Shown here piece by piece: positions 1 to 5,670 of a DNA stretch of 12,564 nucleotides. The translations under genes were made by a program, and so were the position numbers. Below the pieces are notes generated by a model, which saw only the letters and a program-made list of their open reading frames with translations, had not been told where the DNA came from and did no database searches. Where the stretch lies: assembly GCA_900768525.1 (NCBI GenBank), contig CAAGDF010000085.1:1-12564 (forward strand), in the 5' to 3' direction. This DNA is from Clostridia bacterium. Its GTDB lineage: Bacteria > Bacillota > Clostridia > Christensenellales > Borkfalkiaceae. Position 1 is the first letter of the stretch, and each line of letters starts with the position of its first letter.

Positions 1-185
1 TCATCCTTTTTACCATTTACGGGACGACAATGTTTTTCAACGTCCTCGTAAATTCGTATAAAGGGCTTGTTATTTTTAGAAATACAAGGGCAAAGCAGAT
101 TACCTTCTGCAAGGTAACCGAAACCGGATAATTTTTTTCCCGATTTACTTCTTACGTTAGTGATAGAGAAAACTACTTTTTTCAT
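1..185 (-). CDS. Hypothetical protein, N-terminal part (runs off the left edge)
   Basis: The first 61 codons of a minus-strand gene are present. The ATG is the complement of 183-185 and the reading frame is still open at base 1. A clear AAGGAG Shine-Dalgarno (complement of 196-201) lies 10 bases before the start, so this is very likely a real translated gene. The visible protein begins MKKVVFSITNVRSKSGKKL and is basic, with two nearby Cys residues (sequence LLCPC) and another Cys further on. It has no signal peptide or membrane segment. I do not recognise the family. Its 5' leader contains a small hairpin, CTGCC-GAAA-GGCAG (complement of 211-224). The leader, Shine-Dalgarno and start codon recur as a degraded inverted copy at 433-482. 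A TTGACA-like -35 (complement of 281-286) lies upstream, but no convincing -10 goes with it. Confidence 0.75.
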   Translation of the reverse strand, partial: MKKVVFSITNVRSKSGKKLSGFGYLAEGNLLCPCISKNNKPFIRIYEDVEKHCRPVNGKKD

Positions 186-482
186 TTTTTTATAACTCCT
201 TGTTTATTTTCTGCCTTTCGGCAGGGGCAAGACGGAATAAGTCGAAACATAAAAAATGAAAATTTTATTACCATTGAATATGTCAACGACCAAAAACCTT
301 TGAGCGAAAAATAGTGCCGTGAAATAAAAAAGAACCAAACTCTTTATCGAGTCTGATTCTATCTTTATATATGAAATGTTTACGCGCTATTTTTCCGTGC
401 CGTTGACATATTCGCTGACTTATGCGACGATAGCCCCAACGAAAGGCAAATAAAAAAGGATAATGTATTATATATGAAAAAA
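177..482. repeat. Decayed inverted repeat duplicating the leader and start of the left-edge gene
   Basis: The left arm (177-314) and right arm (387-482) match as inverted copies through a series of nested, collinear blocks. From the centre outward these are 306-314/387-395 (9 bp), 276-288/401-413 (13 bp exact, GAATATGTCAACG), 248-252/420-424, 241-244/425-428, 224-228/433-437 (GGGGC), 213-220/440-447 (GCCTTTCG), 203-209/448-454, 197-201/456-460, 191-195/468-472 and 177-185/474-482 (ATGAAAAAA). Each arm carries an outward-facing TTGACA, a GAAAGGC segment, an AAGGA box and an ATGAAAAAA start. The left arm carries extra sequence relative to the right. The right-hand ATG (474) is followed by only six more codons before TAG. 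This looks like a duplicated promoter-leader-start region whose second gene is lost, or the remains of a small element. The match is seen directly; its origin is inference. Confidence 0.6.
324..360 (-). terminator. Intrinsic terminator on the minus strand, in the centre of the inverted repeat
   Basis: On the minus strand, 349-360 pairs with 331-342 in a 12-bp stem with two G-U wobbles around a 6-nt loop (343-348), followed by TTTTTTATTT. Both wobbles become C-A mismatches in plus-strand RNA, so the structure suits a leftward transcript. It lies 139 bp upstream of the left-edge gene and would insulate that gene from tRNA-operon readthrough. Confidence 0.65.
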
Positions 483-503
483 GGACGCATTTCATAGCGT
501 CCC
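477..503 (-). terminator. Intrinsic terminator on the minus strand (second after the tRNA operon)
   Basis: GGACGC (483-488) and GCGTCC (497-502) form a 6-bp GC-rich stem with an 8-nt loop. Read leftward it is followed by six U (complement of 477-482). It lies about 20 bp beyond the hairpin that ends the tRNA operon, as a back-up terminator. Plus-strand RNA would have only a broken U-run (CTTCTTTT) after the stem. Confidence 0.6.
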
Positions 504-512
504 TTCTTTTGG

Positions 513-565
513 TAAAGTAAAAACTATCCGAATACCGCTTTTTGATACAGCAGTGTTCGGATAGT
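513..565 (-). terminator. Probable terminator of the tRNA operon
   Basis: The 13-nt arms 523-535 (ACTATCCGAATAC) and 553-565 (GTGTTCGGATAGT) pair along their whole length except for one position, which is a G-U wobble in plus-strand RNA and a C-A mismatch in minus-strand RNA. The loop is 17 nt. Leftward transcripts then read TTTTACTTT. The hairpin begins 7 nt past the CCA end of the last tRNA, tRNA-Lys(CTT). Confidence 0.65.
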
Positions 566-572
566 CCTTTCT

Positions 573-648
573 TGGTGGACCATCGGGGGCTCGAACCCCG
601 GACACCCTGATTAAGAGTCAGGTGCTCTACCAACTGAGCTAATGGTCC
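573..648 (-). tRNA. tRNA-Lys (anticodon CTT)
   Basis: A complete 76-nt cloverleaf with encoded CCA. The acceptor stem is GGACCAT/ATGGTCC with discriminator A, the D-arm opens with GCTC, the anticodon loop is CTCTTAA (anticodon CTT, reading AAG), and the T-loop contains TTCGAGC. It is the last gene of a six-tRNA minus-strand operon. It closely resembles the preceding tRNA-Lys(TTT), which suggests an old tandem duplication followed by an anticodon change. Confidence 0.97.
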
Positions 649-653
649 AAAAT

Positions 654-681
654 ACAAAATCAGTTTTGCAACTGATTTTGT
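654..681 (-). other. Perfect 12-bp hairpin between the two tRNA-Lys genes
   Basis: Bases 654-665 and 670-681 are exact inverted complements (ACAAAATCAGTT/AACTGATTTTGT) with a 4-nt loop (666-669). The hairpin fills nearly all of the 33-nt spacer between the two tRNAs. On the transcribed strand it ends in TTTTGTATTTT, so it could act as a partial terminator, an RNase processing site, or both. Confidence 0.7.
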
Positions 682-757
682 TGGTGATCCATCGGAGACT
701 CGAACTCCGGACACCGTGATTAAAAGTCACGTGCTCTACCACCTGAGCTAATGGACC
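682..757 (-). tRNA. tRNA-Lys (anticodon TTT)
   Basis: A 76-nt cloverleaf with encoded CCA. The anticodon loop is CTTTTAA (anticodon TTT). The acceptor stem GGTCCAT/ATGGATC contains a G2-U71 wobble, and pair 3-70 is flipped to U-A relative to the neighbouring tRNA-Lys(CTT). The T-loop is TTCGAGT. It is fifth in the operon, 20 nt after tRNA-Gln. Confidence 0.97.
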
Positions 758-777
758 GTATTAAGTTAAAACTACTA

Positions 778-853
778 TGGCTGGGGTGGCAGGATTTGAA
801 CCTACGAAATGCCGGAATCAAAATCCGGTGCCTTACCGCTTGGCTACACCCCA
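778..853 (-). tRNA. tRNA-Gln (anticodon TTG)
   Basis: A 76-nt cloverleaf with encoded CCA. The acceptor stem is TGGGGTG/CACCCCA (U1-A72, usual for bacterial tRNA-Gln) with discriminator G. The anticodon stem is CCGGA/TCCGG around TTTTGAT (anticodon TTG). The T-arm is GTAGG-TTCAAAT-CCTGC with one wobble. It is fourth in the operon. Confidence 0.97.
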
Positions 854-860
854 ACGATAA

Positions 861-937
861 TGGGGCGAGAGAAGGGTTTTGAACCCTCGACCTCCAGGAC
901 CACAATCTGGCGCTCCACCAATTGAGCTACTCTCGCC
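861..937 (-). tRNA. tRNA-His (anticodon GTG)
   Basis: A 77-nt gene including the G-1 residue that identifies tRNA-His. G-1 pairs with C73, the stem GCGAGAG/CTCTCGC follows, and CCA is encoded. The anticodon loop is TTGTGGT (anticodon GTG). The T-loop is TTCAAAA. It is third in the operon, with only 7 nt to the tRNA-Gln gene. Confidence 0.97.
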
Positions 938-944
938 ATACCAT

Positions 945-1021
945 TGGCGCGCCTGGAGGGACTCGAACCCCCGACACACGGCTTAGAAGGCCGTTGCTCT
1001 ATCCAGCTGAGCTACAGGCGC
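945..1021 (-). tRNA. tRNA-Arg (anticodon TCT)
   Basis: A 77-nt cloverleaf with encoded CCA. The acceptor stem is GCGCCTG/CAGGCGC with discriminator G. The anticodon stem is ACGGC/GCCGT around CTTCTAA (anticodon TCT, reading AGA). The T-loop is TTCGAGT. It is second in the operon, 7 nt before tRNA-His. Confidence 0.97.
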
Positions 1022-1050
1022 ACGTGCGCTTGTGTGTGACTTTCAGGCTA

Positions 1051-1124
1051 TGGAGCGGGTGATGGGAATCGGACCCACGCAACCAGCTTGGAAGGCTGGT
1101 GTTCTACCATTGAACTACACCCGC
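1051..1124 (-). tRNA. tRNA-Gly (anticodon TCC)
   Basis: A 74-nt cloverleaf with encoded CCA. The acceptor stem is GCGGGTG/CACCCGC with discriminator T. The anticodon stem is CCAGC/GCTGG around CTTCCAA (anticodon TCC). The T-arm reads GTGGG-TCCGATT-CCCAT. It is the first gene of the operon, about 20 nt downstream of the -10 box. Confidence 0.97.
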
Positions 1125-1144
1125 ACTTCACACAATGCTATGAC

Positions 1145-1173
1145 ATTATATCAAAAGAGATTTTTGTTGTCAA
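1145..1173 (-). promoter_or_regulatory. Consensus sigma-A promoter of the tRNA operon
   Basis: Read leftward, a perfect -35 TTGACA (complement of 1168-1173), a 17-bp spacer and a perfect -10 TATAAT (complement of 1145-1150). The expected start near 1138 gives a leader of about 14 nt before tRNA-Gly. A full-consensus promoter is typical of stable-RNA operons. Confidence 0.93.
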
Positions 1174-1186
1174 ATACTTTTCGGGC

Positions 1187-1249
1187 GTTTTTGCCAAAAA
1201 AAACGTTAATTTTAAAAAACATAAAATTCGGCATTTTTTGGCAAAAAAC
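1187..1249 (-). terminator. Long AT-rich hairpin after the MFS gene, probable terminator
   Basis: An outer stem of about 14 bp (1187-1201 with 1234-1249, GTTTTTGCCAAAAAA-type arms, one bulge) encloses an inner stem (1208-1214 with 1222-1228, plus the CG pairs 1204-1205/1229-1230). Read leftward, the inner hairpin is followed by eight T, as in an intrinsic terminator for the MFS gene. The stem is AT-rich, so efficiency is uncertain. The structure ends 13 bp upstream of the tRNA promoter -35. Confidence 0.5.
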
Positions 1250-1255
1250 TATCGA

Positions 1256-2485
1256 TTATAACGCGTTTTTGATTACGTTTTCTGTTATTTTTTTCTTGTG
1301 TGCCGACTTATAAACAATCAGCAATATCACGTTGATAACGGGGAATATAACGCCGGCGAGCAGTCCGACGTTAATCGAGGTTGCCGCCGAAATTTCGCCC
1401 GCGAGGGTAGGTCCTAACGTGCAACCGATATCGCCCGCTAAGGCGAGCAGTGCAAACATAAGCGTTCCGCCGTTCAAGCCGCTTTCGCCCGCTAAACTGA
1501 GCGTGCACGGCCAAAGTATGCCTACCGACAAACCGCACAGTCCGACACCTATAACAGATATTGCGGGCACGGGGGAGAGTGCCGTTAAGAAGTACGCTGC
1601 TGCAAGTATAATTACCGATATCAGCAGAGATTTGCAAATATCGGATTTATGCGTCTTTGCGCCGAAAAACGTCCTTGCAAGCGCCATGCACAGCGCAAAC
1701 GCGCTTGTGCCGAACAGGTCTCCCAAGGTCTTTGAAATTCCGAGTCCTTTCTCAACGAAAAACGACGCCCATTGCGATACGACTTGTTCGCCCGCGCCCG
1801 CGCACACCATCATTAAAAACAGCAAAACAAACAGCGAGTCTTTTCCGAATGAAGAAAATTTTACGCTGCCTTGCTCTTCGAGCGTAACGATGCGTTTTAT
1901 AGGTATGTATAACGTTCCGCCGATTATGGGGATAAGTGCGAAAACGGACGGCAAAACAAACCATTTTTCCTTGCCGAACAGCGCGAAAAAACCGGTTGTC
2001 AAAAGTATTACGAACAGGTATCCCCAGCAATAGAACGAGTGCAAAAAGCTCATTGCCGACGACTTGTTGTCGTTCGGTAACGCCTCGATCAGCGGGCTTG
2101 CCGTAATCTCGATTATTCCGCTACCTATGGCGCAAAGTACGGTTGAAACAAATATCGCTGCCGTCGGCGACGGAAACAAAGGCGTGAAGCCGAGCAGTAT
2201 AAGTCCGAGCGTCGAAAAAGCGTCGGCAAGCATTGCCGTGCGCTTATAGCCGATTTTTGCGACCACGCCCGAAAACAGTCCGTCGATTATAATCTGTAAA
2301 CCGAAAAATAACGTCGGGAACAAGGCGATAAGCTGAAGAGGCAGACCTAATCGCTCGTTATAAAGCGAATAAAAAAGCGGCGGTAAACCGGCTACCGCCG
2401 CCTGAGTAAATGCTCCGAAATAGCACGCCGCAACCGTGAGTTTTACATCGCGTTTGCTTGGCGCGTTTAAAGTTGGATTTTCCAT
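1256..2485 (-). CDS. Major facilitator superfamily (MFS) transporter
   Basis: A 409-residue, very hydrophobic protein with about 12 predicted membrane helices, the normal MFS size. An MFS motif-A-like loop lies between helices 2 and 3 (residues 73-82, GVVAKIGYKR near its start). A longer charged central loop lies at about 197-216, between helices 6 and 7. The C-terminus is basic (SAHKKKITENVIK). The HSFYCWGY stretch (149-156) and the GILWPCTLSLAGE stretch (322-334) resemble sugar-type MFS carriers, but the substrate cannot be read from sequence. It lies 121 bp downstream of serS on the same strand and could be co-transcribed. The ATG at 2485 gives a complete first helix, but no clear Shine-Dalgarno precedes it. 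The family call is firm and the substrate unknown. Confidence 0.9.
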   Translation of the reverse strand: MENPTLNAPSKRDVKLTVAACYFGAFTQAAVAGLPPLFYSLYNERLGLPLQLIALFPTLFFGLQIIIDGLFSGVVAKIGYKRTAMLADAFSTLGLILLGFTPLFPSPTAAIFVSTVLCAIGSGIIEITASPLIEALPNDNKSSAMSFLHSFYCWGYLFVILLTTGFFALFGKEKWFVLPSVFALIPIIGGTLYIPIKRIVTLEEQGSVKFSSFGKDSLFVLLFLMMVCAGAGEQVVSQWASFFVEKGLGISKTLGDLFGTSAFALCMALARTFFGAKTHKSDICKSLLISVIILAAAYFLTALSPVPAISVIGVGLCGLSVGILWPCTLSLAGESGLNGGTLMFALLALAGDIGCTLGPTLAGEISAATSINVGLLAGVIFPVINVILLIVYKSAHKKKITENVIKNAL

Positions 2486-2606
2486 AAAAGTAGCTGTATA
2501 AGTCGATTATTCGCTATTTTCGGTTGTTTTTCGGGCAACAGGCTATAAATGTACGGTTGCGAACGCCGAAATGTGTGATAATCGTGCTATAGGTCGATTT
2601 TTATAA

Positions 2607-3896
2607 TTACTTGAGCTTAATAAATTCCTGACCGCCCATAAACGGACGGAGAACCTCGGGAATCTTAATGCTGCCGTCGGGCTGCTGATATTGTTCGATA
2701 AGTGCGGGGAATACTCTCGAGGTCGCAAGTCCGCTGCCGTTAAGCGTATGAACGAATTCGGGCTTGCCGGTCTTGGAATCGCGGTATCTCGTATTGTTTC
2801 TTCTTGCCTGGTAGTCGTTCGCATTGGAAACCGAACTTACCTCTTTGTAGATGCCCATGGAAGGAATCCATACTTCGATATCGTAAGTGCGAGCCATAGA
2901 AGCCGAGCAGTCGCCCGCGGCGAGTTTGCTCAGTCTGAAATGCAAGCCGAGTTTGCTCATAAGCGAGCAGGCTTTTCCGACGAGTTCTTCAAACGCTTCT
3001 TTAGAGTGCTCGGGGTGAGCGTACTGTACCATTTCCACTTTGTTGAACTGGTGACCGCGGATCATGCCGCGTTCTTCGGCGCGATAGCTGCCCGCCTCTT
3101 TACGATAGCAGGGAGTGTAAGCGAAATATTTCATCGGCAGTTTGCTTTCGTCGATTATTTCGCCCGCATACATATTGACGAGCGCGGTTTCCGCTGTAGG
3201 CAGCATAAAGCGTGCTTTCTTCTTGTCGCCGTCCTCGCTGTCAACCCAATAAACCTCGTCGGCAAATTTGGGGAACTGACCTGCGCCGAATCCGCAGTTG
3301 TAGCCGAGCATGTGCGGGGGGAGAATAAATTCGTAACCGTCGGCAAGGTGTTCGCTGACGAAGAAATTCAGAAGCGCCCATTCAAGCCTTGCTCCGTCGC
3401 CGCGATACAGCCAGTATCCGCCGCCGGAGAGTTTAACGCCGCGTTCGTAGTCGATAAGACCGAGAGCGGTACAAAGATCGACATGGTTTTTGGCTTCGAA
3501 ATCGAACTGCGGTTTTTCGCCGAAAACTTTTACTACCTGATTGTTTTCTTTTTCGCCCGGGAGCAGGTCGTCGTCGGGAATGTTCGGCAATCTCGAGATA
3601 AAGTCATAAATTTTTTCGCTCAGCTCGTTAAGTTTAGCGTCGAGCGCGGAAATTTCGTCGCCGAGTTTGCGCATTTCTTCAAAAACGGGGGTAACGTCTT
3701 TACCTTCTTTTTTGAGCGCGGGAATAGAGGCTGAAACCTTGTTTCTTTGCGCTTTCATGCTTTCGACGGAAGCGATAATCGATTTCTTTTCGTCGTTCCA
3801 CTTGAGCATTTCGGTAAAGTCGACGGTGCAACCCTTTTTAGCGAGTTTTTCGGCAATAAGGGTGGGGTTTTCTATAATTTTCTTGATGTCCAGCAT
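2607..3896 (-). CDS. serS: Serine--tRNA ligase (SerRS)
   Basis: A class II synthetase of 429 aa, the usual SerRS length, which charges tRNA-Ser with serine in the cytoplasm. Residues 30-100 form the charged helical arm that clamps the tRNA long variable arm. The TAE serine-binding loop is at 235-237. Motif 2 runs from CYRKEAGS (263-270) to R280-GHQFNKVE. Motif 3 is GSGLATSR (387-394) with the ATP-binding Arg394. The EVSSVSNANDYQARR segment (352-366) replaces the common SSCSN with SSVSN. An AAGGAG Shine-Dalgarno (complement of 3905-3910) lies 8 nt before the ATG. The gene is divergent from cysS and has its own promoter. The leader is only about 40 nt, too short for a T-box. The middle of the protein (155-230) differs clearly from the Bacillus-type enzyme. 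Confidence 0.97.
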   Translation of the reverse strand: MLDIKKIIENPTLIAEKLAKKGCTVDFTEMLKWNDEKKSIIASVESMKAQRNKVSASIPALKKEGKDVTPVFEEMRKLGDEISALDAKLNELSEKIYDFISRLPNIPDDDLLPGEKENNQVVKVFGEKPQFDFEAKNHVDLCTALGLIDYERGVKLSGGGYWLYRGDGARLEWALLNFFVSEHLADGYEFILPPHMLGYNCGFGAGQFPKFADEVYWVDSEDGDKKKARFMLPTAETALVNMYAGEIIDESKLPMKYFAYTPCYRKEAGSYRAEERGMIRGHQFNKVEMVQYAHPEHSKEAFEELVGKACSLMSKLGLHFRLSKLAAGDCSASMARTYDIEVWIPSMGIYKEVSSVSNANDYQARRNNTRYRDSKTGKPEFVHTLNGSGLATSRVFPALIEQYQQPDGSIKIPEVLRPFMGGQEFIKLK

Positions 3897-3944
3897 AGGA
3901 TAATCTCCTTGTTTTTTGCCGTAAATGGTCTTTGTTTTGCACTA

Positions 3945-3973
3945 AGTATAAAACATTTCCGTCGTTTTGGCAA
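3945..3973 (-). promoter_or_regulatory. serS promoter
   Basis: Read leftward, TTGCCA (complement of 3968-3973), a 17-bp spacer and TATACT (complement of 3945-3950). This places the transcription start near 3938, leaving a leader of about 40 nt before the serS ATG. It is the only good minus-strand promoter in the serS-cysS gap. Confidence 0.75.
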
Positions 3974-3986
3974 TAAAATAACCGCG

Positions 3987-4051
3987 ATAATTTCAAACAA
4001 ACCAAAAATAATTGCAAATAACGTGCGAGATAATTGCAAAACACGCGCGTT
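3987..4051. repeat. Three phased direct repeats between the serS and cysS promoters
   Basis: The 11-bp motif ATAATTKCAAA occurs at 3987-3997 (T variant), 4008-4018 and 4030-4040, spaced 21 and 22 bp, that is two helical turns. The second and third copies agree at 17 of 20 positions (4008-4027 versus 4030-4049). The core TTGCAA is palindromic, and in the third copy it is the cysS -35 box. The spacing and position suggest an operator array or a phased A/T-rich upstream element. Confidence 0.6.
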
Positions 4052-4062
4052 TGTGTTAAAAT
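4034..4062 (+). promoter_or_regulatory. cysS promoter
   Basis: TTGCAA (4034-4039), a 17-bp spacer and TAAAAT (4057-4062). The expected start near 4069 leaves a leader of about 110 nt before the cysS ATG. The -35 lies inside the third repeat of the 3987-4051 array. Confidence 0.7.
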
Positions 4063-4135
4063 AACTTACTGTTATTAAAGTAATTTATAGGGTAGTCTGC
4101 GCATTTTTTCAAAAACCGCGGTCAGCCTTGTAAAA

Positions 4136-4153
4136 AAGACCTTGAAAGGTCTT
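4136..4153 (+). other. Hairpin in the cysS leader, just upstream of the ribosome binding site
   Basis: AAGACCTT (4136-4143) and AAGGTCTT (4146-4153) are perfect inverted complements separated by GA, giving a real stem of 6-7 bp with a small loop. No U-run follows, so it is not a terminator. GACCT (4138-4142) could instead pair with AGGTC (4173-4177), which overlaps the cysS Shine-Dalgarno. Confidence 0.5.
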
Positions 4154-4180
4154 GAAAAGAAAAGAGGTAAAGAGGTCGTT

Positions 4181-5575
4181 ATGAAGTTTTATAATACGCT
4201 TACCAGAAAAAAAGAGGAGTTTACAACCGAGGACGGAAGCAATAAGGTTCGTATGTATTCTTGCGGACCTACCGTATACAGCTTTGCGCACATAGGTAAC
4301 ATGCGTACCTACGTCTTTATGGATTTGCTCCGTCGTGCGCTTAAATACGAGGGGTATAAAGTAAAAGGCGTAATGAACGTTACCGACGTAGGGCATTTGC
4401 TTTCCGACGGCGACGACGGCGAAGATAAAATGCAAAAAGCCGCGCGCGAGCAAAAGAAAAGCCCGTACGAAATTGCGGAGTTTTACGCAGGCGTGTTTTT
4501 CGAGGACTTGAAAAAACTCAATATCGGCAAGCCGGAACTTACGCCTAAAGCCACGGATCACATTCAGATTATGATCGATTTCGTTAAGGAATTGGTGGAG
4601 AAAGGTTTTGCGTACGAAACAAGCGACGGTATTTATTTCGATATTACCAAGGCGGTGGATTACGGCAAGCTGTCGGGTGCGAAGCTCGACGAACAGCAGG
4701 CGGGCGCGCGCGTCGAAGTCAACGGCGAAAAGCGTCATCCCGCGGATTTTGCCGTGTGGAAAAAAGCACCCAAGGAACACATTATGCAATGGGAAAGTCC
4801 GTGGGGAATGGGTTATCCCGGCTGGCATATAGAGTGCTCGGCGATGAGCAAGAAATACCTCGGCGAGGTGTTCGACATTCACACCGGCGGCGTGGATCAT
4901 ATCCCCATTCACCACGAAAACGAGATTGCGCAAAGCGAGGCTCTTACGGGCAAGATACCCGCAAGGTTCTGGATGCACGGCGAGTTTATGCTTGTCGACG
5001 GCGGAAAGATGAGTAAATCTTTGGGTAACACCTATACGATTTCTCAGCTTGAGGAACGCGGGTACAATCCGATGCATTTCAGATATTTCTGTCTGAATGC
5101 GCATTACAGAAAGAAGCTCAACTTTACGTTCGAGGGTATGGACGGCGCAAAGACCGCTTTTGAAAGACTGTGCAAGGCAATCGTTGCGCATAAGAACGGA
5201 ACGGCTGTTACCGCTCCCGAGACTATCGCCGATTACGAAAAGCAGTTCGAAGAAGCCGTTGCCGACGATCTCAACGTACCGCAGGCTCTCGGCGTGCTTT
5301 GGACTATGCTTAAACTGCCCGCGAGCAAGGACGTTTACAAGACCGCGCTTAAGTTCGACGAAGTGCTCGGACTTTCGCTCGATTGTGCGGAGACTTTCCT
5401 GCCCGAGGAAAAGTTCGATATACCCGAAGAGGTCGTTGCGCTTGCCGAAAAAATGCAGGGCGCAAGAGCGGTTAAAGATTACGCCACCGCGGACGCTCTC
5501 CGCAGCGAGATAGACAAGCTCGGTTTCTCGGTGCTTAACACCAAGGACGGCTATACGCTTAAACCCAAGAACTAA
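4181..5575 (+). CDS. cysS: Cysteine--tRNA ligase (CysRS)
   Basis: A class I monomeric synthetase that charges tRNA-Cys. From the ATG at 4181 the protein has 464 residues, normal for bacterial CysRS, and begins MKFYNTLTRKKEEF, the usual N-terminus. The active site has the HIGN form of the HIGH motif (37-40) and KMSKS (276-280). The catalytic zinc ligands fit Cys28, Cys219, His244 and Glu248 (in CGPTVY, ECSAM and HHENE). The C-terminal helical tRNA-binding part follows. An in-frame TTG at 4142 would add 13 residues unlike the family, so I prefer 4181, which has GAGGT at 4172-4176 (4 nt spacing) and a second copy at 4164-4168. It diverges from serS. alaS follows after 95 nt with no terminator seen. 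Confidence 0.97.
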   Translation: MKFYNTLTRKKEEFTTEDGSNKVRMYSCGPTVYSFAHIGNMRTYVFMDLLRRALKYEGYKVKGVMNVTDVGHLLSDGDDGEDKMQKAAREQKKSPYEIAEFYAGVFFEDLKKLNIGKPELTPKATDHIQIMIDFVKELVEKGFAYETSDGIYFDITKAVDYGKLSGAKLDEQQAGARVEVNGEKRHPADFAVWKKAPKEHIMQWESPWGMGYPGWHIECSAMSKKYLGEVFDIHTGGVDHIPIHHENEIAQSEALTGKIPARFWMHGEFMLVDGGKMSKSLGNTYTISQLEERGYNPMHFRYFCLNAHYRKKLNFTFEGMDGAKTAFERLCKAIVAHKNGTAVTAPETIADYEKQFEEAVADDLNVPQALGVLWTMLKLPASKDVYKTALKFDEVLGLSLDCAETFLPEEKFDIPEEVVALAEKMQGARAVKDYATADALRSEIDKLGFSVLNTKDGYTLKPKN

Positions 5576-5670
5576 AACGCGAGTTTTGCGGCGGGTTAAG
5601 GCTGATGGCGACTGAAAAGGCAGTCAGCGATTAAATCAAAGATTAAATTTACAAAAAATAGAGGAAGATT

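Noticed and set aside
186..480. tmRNA or another known structured RNA, because of a GGGGCT-like start and extensive pairing
   Set aside because: There is no tRNA-like acceptor end, tag reading frame or CCA, and the pairing is better explained by inverted duplication plus a terminator.
283..714. A minus-strand open frame running through the tRNA-Lys genes into the inverted repeat
   Set aside because: Most of it translates tRNA and terminator sequence, and its internal ATG near 493 lies in a terminator hairpin without a ribosome site.
4142..4180. An upstream TTG start extending CysRS by 13 residues
   Set aside because: The added residues are encoded by a leader hairpin and do not match CysRS N-termini, while ATG 4181 gives the canonical start with a GAGGT ribosome site.
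4069..4180. A T-box leader for cysS, suggested by an ACCGCGG sequence near 4116
   Set aside because: The leader is only about 110 nt, has no specifier stem or AGGGTGG box and no terminator/antiterminator pair. The match is the palindrome CCGCGG alone.
5576..5670. A terminator between cysS and alaS, from the GACTG/CAGTC hairpin at 5610-5625
   Set aside because: The stem is only 5 bp and no U-run follows, so it was not called as a terminator.
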